Source: Mastigias papua (lineage: Eukaryota > Cnidaria > Scyphozoa > Rhizostomeae > Mastigiidae). From it: a stretch of DNA of 64,000 bases. Shown piece by piece: positions 26,209-37,997 of the stretch. Numbering within the stretch: the first letter of the stretch is position 1; each line of letters begins with the position of its first letter. A program made the position numbers and the translations under genes. The DNA lies in NCBI GenBank assembly GCA_964019165.1, contig OZ025271.1, forward strand, positions 10,611,775-10,675,774. The letters run 5' to 3'. The notes under the pieces were generated by a model. It ran no database searches, was not told where the DNA came from, and saw nothing but the letters and a program-made list of their open reading frames with translations.

Positions 26209-26209
<1 letters not shown>
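24903..26209 (-). mobile_element. Mariner-family DNA transposon, 1307 bp
   Basis: Terminal inverted repeats of about 32 bp (CGAGGGT(C/G)ACTCCGAAATT..) differ at one base and are flanked by TA at 24901-24902 and 26210-26211. One transposase gene on the minus strand fills the element. The structure is complete, so the copy is comparatively young; it lies in a (TA)n tract. Confidence 0.95.
25043..26026 (-). CDS. Mariner transposase, prematurely terminated
   Basis: Cut-and-paste transposase. The ATG at 26026 begins MELEQRDYRAMIYYDFRRG, the start of the paired helix-turn-helix DNA-binding region. WVPHSL, the mariner signature, follows. Catalytic residues are Asp in VTVDESW, Asp in HHDNASAH and Asp in LTPCDFF; the last two are spaced D34D, which defines mariner. 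327 codons are open. The frame then meets TAG (25045-25043) where the family has a conserved Trp. Homologous sequence continues past it through a second stop (TGA, 25015-25013) to TGA at 24967-24965. About 26 C-terminal residues are lost, so activity is doubtful although the catalytic core is intact. Confidence 0.92.
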   Translation of the reverse strand: MELEQRDYRAMIYYDFRRGLSQEECLKQLLETFSDAAPSRATVFRCFAEFRRGRESLQDDPHPGRPPTAVLPETISAVEKMLKVDGRMTYIMMQERRNIGATALNTILHEHLKVRKVSARWVPHSLTEEQKERHVSWCQFMLEKFDNGKSKQVYDIVTVDESWIYQFDPETKRQSSVWIFPDEQPPQKFKRVRSIGKKMIACFFGKTGHVTTVPLDNRRTVNAAWYVNHCIPQVIDAWQSKHPRSELRRLLRHHDNASAHTAAQTMDFFTQNSIQLVTHPPYSSDLTPCDFFLFPTVKEKLKGTKFGTPDDAVTAFGSAVSDLSHEQ

Positions 26210-26211
<2 letters not shown>

Positions 26212-26290
<79 letters not shown>

Positions 26291-26293
26291 ATA
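26212..26293. repeat. (TA)n microsatellite
   Basis: TA tract between the mariner and the Tigger element; its last TA is the Tigger target duplication. Confidence 0.95.
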
Positions 26294-26461
26294 CAGTAGA
26301 ACTCGCATAATTCAGATCGGCTTTATCCAGATTTCGGTGCATTCTGGACAGAATTGCTAGGTAAAATTAATGTCCTATTGAAATATACTAAAGTAATTCC
26401 CATTATCCAGCTGAGGCCAGAGTGTTGGCAACACTTTAAACAATATACTTTCATAGTCATC

Positions 26462-26593
26462 ATGGCTTCAAAGCAAAAGCACACAGATCGTACTTACCAA
26501 GATAAATATAGAGTAATTAAATTTTGCGAAGAGAATCCGGGAATAAAAAGAAGCGACATAGCATTAACGTTTACAATAAAACCACAGACTTAA
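26462..26593 (+). pseudogene. Tigger transposase, CENP-B-type N-terminal HTH
   Basis: ATG at 26462 begins MASKQKHTDRTYQDKYRVIK, then FCEENPGIKRSDIALTF, the psq/CENP-B N-terminal helix-turn-helix of pogo transposases, which binds the element ends. A TAA at 26591-26593 ends the frame. The next block (KAETKKKVFNVVEKPPDARKG) follows in another frame. Confidence 0.8.
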
Positions 26594-26975
26594 AGTCATA
26601 CGATGAAGGCAGAAACGAAGAAAAAAGTTTTTAATGTCGTGGAAAAACCGCCAGATGCAAGAAAGGGTACAATAAAGCGTGTAAAAATGTGCGTTTTCCA
26701 ACATCGAAGCCACTCTTATTATTTGGTTCCATCAGTACTTACCGATCCTAATTTGAAAATTGACGGAGACATCCTTGTAGCAAAGGCTAACTATTTCTGA
26801 ACGAATTCGGTTATGAAAGTTCGGAGGTGACCTCGGGATGGATCCACCGATTTAACAAAAGCTACGGAATGGGGAAAATTTTGAAATCAAGTGAGGCAGG
26901 GGGAGTGGATACTGAAGAGTGAAAGAGTGGAAGGTAGGAAAACTAAAAGAGATCCTAAAGTTGCATGAACCAGAG

Positions 26976-27290
26976 AACATTTTTAATGCTGGTGAAATCG
27001 GTCTGTACTGGCCACTGTTACCAGAAAAAAGCCTAGCATTCATCGGTACAAAGCAGCATGGTGGTAAAAAGAACTAAAACTAGGATTACTGCATTAGTTG
27101 CGGCAAACATGACTGGAAGGAAAAAATTGCTGCTGATAGTGGTGGGCAAAAGCCAAAAGCCTCTGGCTTTCAGAAATGTGCTTAATATTCCTGTTATTTA
27201 CAAGGCAAATAAGAAAGCATGGATGACAAGGGAACTGTTCACTGAATGGTTAGCGAAACTAGACAGACAAATAAAACTTTAACACAAAAA
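26976..27290 (+). pseudogene. Tigger transposase DDE core, decayed
   Basis: Blocks of the DDE_1 domain: FNAGEIGLYW, in which the first catalytic Asp of the family (NADE) is Gly; LLPEKSLAF; then from 27058, after a frameshift, a segment with VGKSQKPLAFRN, ANKKAWMTRELFTEWL and LDRQIK. VVDNC, the second catalytic block, lies just after 27300. Substitution of the first catalytic Asp together with frameshifts shows the copy is dead. Confidence 0.8.
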
Positions 27291-27518
27291 AGTTGCAATG
27301 GTAGTCGACAACTGCACAACATATCCGTCAATAGGTATTCAGGAGTGACTTGCAGTATGACATTGTACGTGGATCCGAAATATGCTGGGAGTGACTTCCA
27401 AACAACAACATACATTTAACGGAGCCACCGAAAAAAATTTTAACTTAATCCGGATTTGCTTCAATCCGAACGAAATTAGGCAGTCCAGTTAGATCCGAAT
27501 TATGCGAGTTCTACTGTA

Positions 27519-27526
27519 TGTATATA

Positions 27527-27565
<39 letters not shown>
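27519..27565. repeat. (TA)n microsatellite
   Basis: TA tract with a few TG interruptions between the Tigger element and the Penelope-like coding region. Confidence 0.9.
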
Positions 27566-27566
<1 letters not shown>

Positions 27567-28670
27567 TTGACGGAAGATCAGATTACACTATTATCATTAG
27601 GGTTAAAGTTTTCGCCTACCCCTAGAGACATTGAGAAAAGTCAGTTAAAGTTAGATATCGAGGAATTCAAGAGAAAATTGAGATTGAAGTAGCAGTTTAG
27701 AGACAATAATAATGATATTAGTTTAGGTAGTAGTTGTACAAATAATAATAATAATCATAATGAAAATAATTGTCCCTCTTATCAAATTAAGTCAGGTTGG
27801 AATCCTCCCAAGGCCGATCCTATTTTAGAATGCTATCTCTCTCTTCTTGAAAGTGAAATTTTATCTATTGTACTCAAAGGTAGAAACTTTAGTAATCTTT
27901 TCATCGGGAACGACTGGCTTTGTATGATAGTAAACCTGAAAAGAATATTGTTATTAAGCAGGCAGATAAAGGGACAGCAGTGGTACTTTGGGAAAGAGAA
28001 AATTATTGTGCGGAAGCTTATAGACAGTTAGATTAACAGTAGGGTGTATCAGGGGTTAGATAGCAGTCCTTTATCACAGTTAGAAGAAGAGGTTAGTAAC
28101 GTAGTTTCGGAGATCTAGGTTTGTGAATAGGCTTTCACGAATAAGGATGCTGAGTACTTGCAGGTTAAAGGTTCTAAGTTGGGTCGATTTTATTTGTTGC
28201 CTAAGATACATAAGGGATTGTCAGATGTTGTAGGTAGACCGGTTATTAGTAATTGTGGTACAGCTACAGAGCATATTTCAGAACATTTGGACTTCCGCCT
28301 TAATCCTTTAGATAGTAAGACTAAATAATTTGTTAATGACACTAATCATTTTCTGTCATTGCTAGCTAAGTTAGGTGAAATTCCGGACAATGTCTTGCTA
28401 TGTACAGTGGATATTATGGGCTTCTGCCCTATTATTACACAAGGTGAAGGTTGAGAGGCGATGCCTAAAGCCCTGGACTCAAGGTAGAATCTGTTAATTT
28501 CCACTGAGTCATTAGTTAGTTAAGGAAAATTAGTATATTAGATAGTAATGTGTTTGAGTTTAATGGTAAAGTATACAAGCAGAATTTAGGAACCGCAATA
28601 GGCACAAAGCTTGCTCCGGTGTATGCCAATTTATTTATGTCCAGTTTAGAAGAAGATACTTTTAACAGTT

Positions 28671-29384
28671 GTGAAGGTAGGGCTTGGAATTTCGTACAGG
28701 TACACTGATGATGTGTTTTTTATTTGGACACATGCCGAGGAAAATTTACGTAGTTTCGAGGAGTATATTAATAATTATCACGAAACAATAAAGTTTACAA
28801 CAGAGAAATCAAGAGATAGTGTCAGTTATTTGGATGTTTTAGTAAATAGAAAGGGACGGGCCTTGGAGACTGATCTCTACTGCAAATCTACTGATACACA
28901 CCAGCATTTGCAGAGGAGCTCTTGTCATCCATGGGACGTCAAAAAAGAAATCCCATATGGACAGGCTCTCAGACTTAGAAGAATTGATTCAGATGTGAAG
29001 AAAATCAGAAAGACGTCAGAGGAATTAGTGTGTTGGTTAGTAGAGAGGGGTTATAAGGAGGATTTCATTAGAGAGCAGACAGTTCACGCTAGTAGTTTAG
29101 ACAGAGAAGGACTTTTTAACCAGGAAGGTAGATATAATGACAAGAGAAAGGACCAGGTTCCACTAGTAGTTACATTCCATCCAGCTCTTAATGAGCTTAG
29201 GGGCATAATTAAGAAACTCAATACCATGTTTGACGCGTCTGAAGAACACAGGATGGCCTTCACGGTGCAGCCTCTTGTGGTCCTCAGACGGGCACCAAAT
29301 TTGAAGGATAACTTAGTTAGGACTACGTTTTCAAGGATTCGTACAGAAGGAGCTAGGGGATTTTTTAGGTGTGGTAAAGCATGA
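28671..29384 (+). pseudogene. Penelope-like reverse transcriptase, catalytic and thumb region
   Basis: A 237-codon open frame, starting in mid-domain with no true start codon. YRYTDDVFFIW is the RT motif C with both aspartates. SVSYLDVLVNRKG and KSTDTHQHLQRSSCHPW are hallmark downstream blocks of Penelope-type RTs, related to telomerase RT. The C-terminus (RTTFSRIRTEGARGFFRCGKA) leads into the cysteine-bearing linker before the endonuclease. The frame ends at a TGA at 29382-29384. Confidence 0.85.
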
Positions 29385-29399
29385 TGTCAAGTTTGCGGT

Positions 29400-29790
29400 T
29401 TTAAGTCAGAGGGTAGCAGTTTTAGATATAATGTTTCAGGTAGGGAGTATGATATAAATAGTGACCCTTAATTGCGGTTCTTCAGGGGTAGTGTATTTAT
29501 TAGGCTGTAAGGTATGTGGTAAGCAGTATGTAGGTAGCACGTTTACATCATTTAGAGCCAGGTATAACAATTATAAGTCATCTAGAACAAAGTTTTCTAG
29601 TGTAGTGGCAGTGACGCAGTCGGAGTTTTTTAGACATTTTACGGAAGCCAACCATCATGGATTTTTAGAAGATGGTGGCTTTTCAAATTATTGAGAGGGT
29701 ATTTGGAGTTTCTAGACATAAGGAAGGACTTTGGCAGTTTAGACTACAGAACTTTATGCCTAAGGGACTTAACATCAGATATGTATATCA
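29400..29790 (+). pseudogene. GIY-YIG endonuclease domain of the Penelope-like element
   Basis: VVYLLGCKVCGKQYVGST matches the GIY-YIG core with the CxxC insert typical of Penelope-like elements. FRARYNNYKSS follows, with the conserved arginine. Farther on, FFRHFTEANHHGFLEDGGF fits, but a frameshift near 29690 moves the end block (KEGLWQFRL..MPKGLNIR) to another frame. In intact elements it nicks target DNA. Confidence 0.8.
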
Positions 29791-29935
29791 TTAGCAATCC
29801 CCTATGCAGTTTGCCAGCGTTAATTGCTTCTTTTGTCCGGTTCGTATCTATCCAGTATCTACTCACCTTTTCTTCACACTTCTCGCACTCATTGCATCAC
29901 CTTATATGCTCTGTATTACCACAGAATAGATAACA

Positions 29936-30394
29936 GCTAGAAGGGACACTCTCGACTTTTCAGGAGGGCACGGATTTTCTCACGCATGCACCAACTTTTC
30001 TACATGGAAACAAGTTTAGAGGTGTAACATTCGAAGGAAAGCTATAGCGTTTATATGGGGATTTCAACTAAAAAGGCAGTTTTTGCAAAAATTTTGAGGT
30101 CTCAGGTGCAGATGGACAACGAATGGAATTGTGATCGGATTGGTGCTTTTGCGCTACAGTTAGTGGTAGCAACAATAGGAAATCATGGCCTAGCAGTCAA
30201 TTTTAATGAGTCTCATTCGGAGCTATATGGTGAGTAGGCCAAGAGTAGTTCACCTATTTATTCTCCGTGCAATCTTCTTCTCGTTAAACTCCGGTATATT
30301 TGATTATAGTTATTTGGATGTATGCATATGAGAGGGTTCTCTTTATGTTGTTAGGGGCAGAGAATGGGTATGTACTGAAGGAGGCAAGATCAGA
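29936..30394. other. No recognisable feature
   Basis: A short ORF at 30055-30237 has no motif. Possibly the 3' LTR-like part of the Penelope-like element, without proof. Confidence 0.35.
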
Positions 30395-30860
30395 AGATCA
30401 GAATACGCTACTACAGTTTGCAGTCTTCCCACGCGTCAAATATTGAAAAACTAGAAATGATTCCGAACCAAGATGCAAGACTTGTTTGCAGCAATTATCA
30501 CATATCTACCACTTCTATTCCCGTGACTATAAAGTTTGAGTGGGGTCTTTTTGCTGACAGGAAAGCCAGGACAAAAATAACAACAAGTAGGCTTGATAAC
30601 AACACATGATTCAAAACCATCTCACTGATATTCCACATTAAGGCTCATTATGTCAAAAATACCCTGCACAAGAAGCCAAACAATTCTCTGAATATCATGT
30701 TCTGTCAAAAAGATCTTCAAATCCTCATACTTCCCATGTGCTATAATGTTATGGAACACTGCATGCCTCTACATTAGAAACAGAAAGACTCGAGTAGCTT
30801 TCAAGAGTTCCTTAGATCAGTGACAACTTGTTTGATGCACAATAGCTTATTTATGGAAAA
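30395..30860 (+). mobile_element. LINE 3' fragment (post-RT C-terminal domain)
   Basis: Decayed blocks in order: YATTVCSLPTRQ, NIEKLEMIPNQDARLVCSNY, FADRKARTKI, and later FPCAIMLWNTA and FKSSL in other frames. These match the conserved post-RT region of CR1/L2/Jockey-type LINEs (the YASTVWDP.., KLEMVQRRAARFV, ADRR.KARL and RLWNSLP blocks). No RT domain precedes it, so it is 5'-truncated. Confidence 0.7.
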
Positions 30861-31262
30861 TTTTTCTTTTTGCTTTCTTTTTCATACATTACATGGAAAA
30901 CTTGTCAGCATTGTTAACAGCTTTATTTATTTTTCAAACTACAATATAATTTAGCCTAGCTAATCAAGCATGTATATAACTGTAGTGACCGTAAACATTG
31001 CAGTCTAGGCCAATTTCAACGCATCAGTTTTTCTACCTCTATTCATTCATTTCACAAGGTCATGCCTAGTCATCGTTCCATTCATCTCTATCAACACCTC
31101 AACTAACCTTTCCTTCTATTTACTTAGCTAGTGATTCATGTCTAATTTTAGTAATCTACCATTTGTTATGTATGTGTGTAATGTCAGTTATGGTTTCACT
31201 TGCTCTTTGAGATCTAATGGATATTTGCTGGACAAGTGTTGAAATGGTACAATTTTGTGGTG
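30861..31262. other. Anonymous; probable 5' UTR of the next LINE
   Basis: No motif. It directly precedes LINE ORF1 and may contain its 5' UTR. Confidence 0.35.
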
Positions 31263-31999
31263 ATGGTAAAGACTCGCAGTGGTGCACACAAAATGGATCT
31301 CACAGATGAGCTCAAAGACTACCTCAATGCACGTTTTTATCAGCTTTTGACACGCCTTGCAACAAAAGATGACATCAACTCGCTGCGAAATGATGTAACA
31401 AAGCTAATCTCTGATTCAGTCAAAGCTCAAGGTAAGATCACTTCTTCTCTTGAGACTAAAGTTGAACAACTTGAAGCTGAAAATGTTGTTCTAAAAAAAA
31501 ACGTTTCGCATCTCCTCGATGTGCAGGACGACCATGAGCAATATTCAAGGAGGCTTTGCCTTCGAATTGATGGAATAGGTTTGCCTTTAGGAAATGAGCA
31601 TGAAACAAGTGAGTCATGCTTAAATAAAGTGAGGGAACTCTTCAAAAACATTGATGTAGTCATTCCGGATGCCGTGCTTGATGGTGCTCAAAGAATTGGG
31701 CCACAAAAACCGTCAATGGAGTGACTAAGCAGGAAGTCATTATCCGTCTTATGACATGGCGTCATAGGACTGCCATTTATAGAGCCAGAAGTAAAGCTGG
31801 CAATGTGAAGATTCAGCTCAATTTTACGAGGAAGAAACTAACATTGCTTAATGCTGCAAACACGATCCTAAAAGACTATGATGGACATTATGCCTTTGCG
31901 GACGTTAACTGCAGAATCAGAGTTAAAATAAATGATAAATTTTTTTCCATCCCTTTGATTGAAGAGCTTAACACTATTTTGTCAGAGAACGCTTGCTAA
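31263..31999 (+). pseudogene. LINE ORF1 (coiled coil plus RRM-like), frameshifted
   Basis: RNA-binding chaperone of the LINE in the family. ATG at 31263 begins MVKTRSGAHKMDLTDELKDY. A coiled coil spans about residues 40-95 (ETKVEQLEAENVVLKKNVSHL). QYSRRLCLRIDGI begins the RRM-like block. A frameshift near 31715 moves the C-terminal part (VIIRLMTWRHRTAIYRARSK, then KKLTLLNAANTIL) to another frame. This resembles L1-type ORF1 proteins (Transposase_22) found also in invertebrate LINEs. Confidence 0.75.
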
Positions 32000-32012
32000 T
32001 GTTGTTTTTCTT

Positions 32013-33435
<1,423 letters not shown>

Positions 33436-34137
33436 ATGTTTTTCACCTTATTTACTCTAAGCAAGAGATTGTTTTATGACTGTCCTGATTACAGAAGGAA
33501 ACTACTAGGCTTATTACAGCGTTTCATATATGCAGTTCTTTTATGCAAGTTCCTTAATATATTGCTCTCTGATAAACACTTTTCTACTAGCATATTTTTG
33601 TTAATAGCTGGAGATATTGAAACTAATCCTGGTCCTGCAAGTCATGCTTTACTAAAATTTTGCCACTGGAATTTAAACAGTATTTGTGCCAGAGGAAGTG
33701 TAAAAATTCCTCTTATTGAAGCTTACAATTCTCTGCATCATTACGACATCATGGCTCTGTCTGAAACTATGCTTGACAATTCAGTCAGTAGTGAAGATAT
33801 CTACATTGAAGGTTTTAGCTGCGAGGTTTATCGTAATGATCATCCTAGTAATGCTAAAGTTGGTGGTGTTTGTATTTATTTTCGTGATGTACTTGCCATC
33901 AATCAAAGGAGAGATCTAGAAATGATGCAAGAGACCATCATAAGTGAGGTTAACATTTCCCGCAAGAAAATTTTCTTCATCACAGTCTATCGAAGCCCAA
34001 GTAAAATTAGCCAACAATTTGAAAATTTAATTAGTAATATGCAAATCATGATACATCGTTTGCAAGTGGAAAGACCTCACTCAGTTGTTCTTACTGGGGA
34101 TTTTAACTGTAGGACATCACAGTGGTGCCAACATTAA
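33436..34137 (+). pseudogene. LINE ORF2 leader with 2A motif and endonuclease
   Basis: From the first in-frame ATG, a hydrophobic leader of about 60 residues ends in AGDIETNPGP (about 33606-33635), a full match to the 2A ribosome-skipping consensus D(V/I)ExNPGP. Endonuclease follows directly: KFCHWNLNSIC, IMALSETML with the metal-binding Glu, ITVYRSPSK, and GDFNCRTSQW. The frame then ends because the part holding the final SDH motif is deleted. 2A motifs at this position are known from CR1-type LINEs of sea urchins and other invertebrates. Confidence 0.8.
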
Positions 34138-34810
34138 TCCTATCCATAAAAATGACAGCAGACAATCCAAGAAAAACTACAGGCCAATCTCGTTGTTACC
34201 AATCTTTCGGAAAATACTTGAGAAGCTCCACTTTGATGATATGTATGAACACTTGAATGCAAATAGTCTTCTTAGCAACAATCAGTCTGGGTTTTGTCCT
34301 GGTGACTCAACTGTAAACCAATTGTTGGCTATAACCCACAAAATCCATAGTGGTTTTGATCAAACTCCAAGTAGGGAAACGAGAGCTGTATTTCTGGACT
34401 TATCCAATGCTTTTGACAGAGTATGGTATGCAGGTCTACTTTATAAGCTTGAAAGTAATGGTATTTCGGGTAATCTTCTGAAATTAATGAGAAGCTTTCT
34501 ATCACATCGACAGCAGCGCGTGATTTTAAATGGGCAACAGTCTGAGTGGCAGGAGGTTTCTGCTGGTGTACCCCAGGGCTCGGTATTAGGCCCGTTGTTT
34601 TTTCTTATTTATATTAATGACCTAACAGATAACCTAAAGTGCGATGTAAAATTATTTGCTGAGGATACTTCTCTGTTTACGGTGGTCGAAAATGAAAGCA
34701 TTCCTGCCCAAAATATGAATAGTGATCTAGAAAACATTTCCCTGTGGGCATGGCAGTGGAAAATGCAATTCAATGCTGACAAGACTGAAGAGTTACTTTT
34801 TTTCTGTTAA
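34130..34810 (+). pseudogene. LINE reverse transcriptase with altered active site
   Basis: Continues after the EN-RT deletion, in another frame. The blocks are NYRPISLLPIFRKILEKL, NQSGFCPGDSTVNQLL, FLDLSNAFDRVW and GVPQGSVLGPLFFLIYIND. The catalytic motif reads LFAEDTS where the family has FADD, so the first metal-binding Asp of the pair is Glu. A single-base frameshift near 34800 leads into the next segment. Not functional. Confidence 0.85.
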
Positions 34811-35853
34811 AAGGCAGTGCCCATCGCACCCCTCTTTGAGACTCAAAAACGAAGAAGTTACAAGTAAAACAGAGCACAAACATCTTGGAATGATTCTTGA
34901 CTCCAAACTCAGTTTTAAAAGTCATGTGAATGAAGCTATTTTGAAAGCTAAGCGGGGGATTGGGTTAATAAGCCACCTATCACAATACGTATCAAGGGAT
35001 GTACTTGACCAAATGTACAAACTGTATGTCCGCCCCCATTTAGATTACGGTGATATAGTTTATCACAAATATGACCCTGACCTGTCATCAGTTATTACAA
35101 GGCGTCTTGAACAAACGCAGTATGCAGCATCTTTGGCTGTAACTGGGGCATGGAGAGGTACAAGTAGGCAAAAGCTTTACGATGAACTTGGTTGGGAATC
35201 TCTGTATGAGAGACGATGGTACAGAAGACTATGCCATTGTTTTAAACTAAAGGTGACACAGTACCCAGCCTATCTTTTTTCTCTAATTCCTCCTAAGCGG
35301 CAGATATCATATGATCTGCGTAATCCTCAAGCCTATGCACAAAACAGAGCCAGAACTGATCGTTTTTCCACTTCCTACTTTTATAATACGTTACATGAAT
35401 GGAACAAGCTACCAACTGAAATATGCTCTTCTAAATCCCTTGCTGAATTTAAACGGAAACTGATTGCGTTAATTAGACCCGTCAAAAAGACCATCTATGG
35501 AGTCACTGATTTAAAGGGTATTAGAAATATAACCATGCTTCACGTAAAATTCAATGATCTAATAATGCGCATAAATTTTGTCACAATTTTGAGTGTCTTA
35601 GGCCTATATGTAATTGTGGTACGGCTAATGAGGACAACGAGCAATATCTCCTGCATTGCCCTCATTTTGATACATTGTGTGAAGATCTCTTTGGCACTGT
35701 CACAGAAGTGTTGGGTATTGATATCACAGACCTGGATTCAGAAACTCTGTGCTACTTGCTTCTTTATGGGAGTTCCAACTTGAATATACTTGAAAACAGG
35801 ATAATACTTGAAGCAACGATTGAGTTCATTGAAAAAACAAACAGGCTAAATTG
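34811..35853 (+). pseudogene. LINE ORF2 C-terminal domain with zinc-knuckle-like block
   Basis: Follows RT with HLGMILDSKLSFKSHV, KRGIGLISHLSQY, YVRPHLDYGDIVY, RLEQTQYAASLAVTGAW and GWESLYERRWYRRL. After a frameshift near 35560 it ends with CLRPICNCGTANEDNEQYLL, then HCPHF and LCYLLLYGSSN, and a stop at 35851-35853. Cys-x-Cys plus His-Cys is a short zinc-binding block, also seen in the LINE end at 19.2 kb, so both belong to related families. Confidence 0.85.
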
Positions 35854-36380
35854 ATTGTGGGTCCTGGCGTGTTGCCTGGGTGAGGAGATGGGTTTCTCTG
35901 TCCTTTCTATGGGTGGCGTGTTAGTATATGCAGATCAGCACAAAATAAATTTGACATAACAACCTCATCTAGCAGCTCTCCTTCCTATCTTCTAGGCTGC
36001 TCCACACTGAACTATCTCAATGCTCCCAAAGTGCATTACCTACCTCCATCATCATTATACCATACAGGTTTGATGTTGATGGTACATAAACGATGCTTGA
36101 CCAATGGTTAAGGGTTAGACCCATTTTACTGTTCGGGTTTGTGTGGAACTGCCAGTTCTTTTCTCCTCTTTAACTACTCGTGTGATGTTTCCTTTTCTTC
36201 GCTTCGTATTGTCCCTTATGTTGCTGTTTAATTTTCGTTAGTTTTGAAGTTGTAGTTGAAAAAATGTGCCGTTCTTGGTGTAGGCCAGATGACTTTGTGT
36301 CTTCTTACGCCAAGAGCGGTACATTAATTATGTATTTAAATTAGTTTAATTTTGATTTCTATGAATATATACAAAAAAAA

Positions 36381-37997
36381 GCGACAAATAATGTCAGTTG
36401 TAATTCAGTCAGACAGTAAGTTCATATCACATCGCCTCTTCTATCTGGCTCCGTGTGCTCTACATGTAAAACAAGACATCGAAGAAGTCGCACCTACCAA
36501 CGAGGAGCAGTCATAGAAAACATAATAAAGATAGGAAAGCAAAGTTCCTATATAACAACCAAAGTTGATTCTTGTTCACTGTTGCATAGGTAGACAAATC
36601 TGTATAGCAAGTCACCAATTTATTGCACACCTGCTCACTGATGCTCAGCATATTTTGAGATGTAGTACTTTTTAATACTTAATTTCCTTTAATGCATAAT
36701 CATCAAACTATTGAAAGAGTTGAAACAGATTAGTAGTCTTGTGATACATGGAGGAATTTTCGTTAGGCTAATTCATCATTACCTGTGTCTATTAAATAGT
36801 TTCAAAAGGGAAATTATAACTCTCTTTCCACTCACTGAAACAATGCTATGCATTTTTATAAGTGGAAAATTGACTGCCTTTTATTGAAGCTGCTATGTAC
36901 ATGAAAATCTGATTTTTTTCCAGCCAATAATGGGCAACATTTCCCAAATAGTACATTGGTGGTACCAAAGACTTCATGTTTCTTCACATGAGTATACCCC
37001 ACAAAGAGAATGCTTAGACCTTTAAAACAAAACAAAAAGTACATCTTAACTTTCATCAAAATTGTTGCTATTACAGGCTCACAAAAACTGAGAAAGCAAA
37101 GCATGCTTGACCATACTAAAATTTGTTACATTGTGTGATCCAACAACATTTTAAATAATCAAAGTGTTTTTTTACGTAGAAAAAAGCTGATATTGGAGGG
37201 TACCACAGGTCTTTAGAAGTTTATACTCTGATCTCTACATTTCTGCCACATCAATAAGAATTCATAGAGATTTCTGGAAACATTATTCAGTTTTTCAATA
37301 TAGCTAACATTAATCCATATGGTGTCAAAGTTCGCTTCAGTTACAAGTTTATTGTGCTAAAGGAAAGGTACAGTCTCTTCTTTCTAGTAGTATTGTACCT
37401 GTGATGGATGAAATGCCTCTTACATATTCGTCTAGTAGTGACATCAATGTCTTTCAAAAGCTGCAAAAGCTTGAATAGCAAATGCCCCACAACTGCAGTA
37501 CTTTTGTAAAGGCTCAGTGATTATATGTTAACGCTTCAGTTCTTGACTGAGGTATGCAAACCAGTTCCTATCCATTAAATGATGCCCAGCACTTTTTCCA
37601 CCATCAACTAAGTGGGCAATGCAGAAGACTCTGCATTCTATAATATGAGGGGTGAACACTGCCAATAATCAAAGGGCGCTTACTCCAAGCATTACAATAC
37701 CATGAGCACAAGACAGCTTGTTGAGCAATAAATTAGAACTGAGCAGATAGTGAGACCAATGGTGAGAACATGAAAGATTTCACTTAGAATTGGTCATACG
37801 TTATATAAATTTCATGCTCAATCGTATATGACAGGATGCTAGCACAATGGATTTCAGTTCTCTATTTGAAGGCATATCATGTTTTAAAGTTTAATACAGC
37901 AATAGCATTACAGCTGCTAGTGGAGCACGAGTATTCAATGTTGCTAGCTGACATATACAAACATGTTCTAGAAAAATGCAGTAAGTGAATGACATAC
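36381..37997. other. Anonymous; probably introns and later exons of the connexin-like gene
   Basis: The first coding exon upstream ends in a consensus donor at 37997, so the next exon of that minus-strand gene should lie in or beyond this stretch. I could not identify it. No transposon was recognised. Confidence 0.35.

Larger units (their letters stand above)
26294..27516 (+). mobile_element. Tigger/pogo element remnant, 1223 bp
   Basis: The ends are inverted copies of CAGTAGAACTCGCATAATTC(A/G)GAT, flanked by TA (26292-26293, 27517-27518). Pieces of a pogo-type transposase lie inside in the correct order. It is shorter than an intact Tigger (over 2 kb), so it is internally deleted. Confidence 0.9.
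27566..29935 (+). mobile_element. Penelope-like element with GIY-YIG endonuclease, decayed
   Basis: The single ORF of a Penelope-like element can be followed in pieces: LTEDQITLLSLGLKFSPTPR at 27567; KSGWNPPKADP near 27790; GRFYLLPKIHKGLSD and GRPVISNCGTATEH at about 28170-28275; RT catalytic block SYRYTDDVFFIW (28690s); and a GIY-YIG domain (29461-29790). Several stops and frameshifts lie between 27690 and 28670. The upstream region with hammerhead motifs may be its disrupted 5' LTR-like part. Confidence 0.88.
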
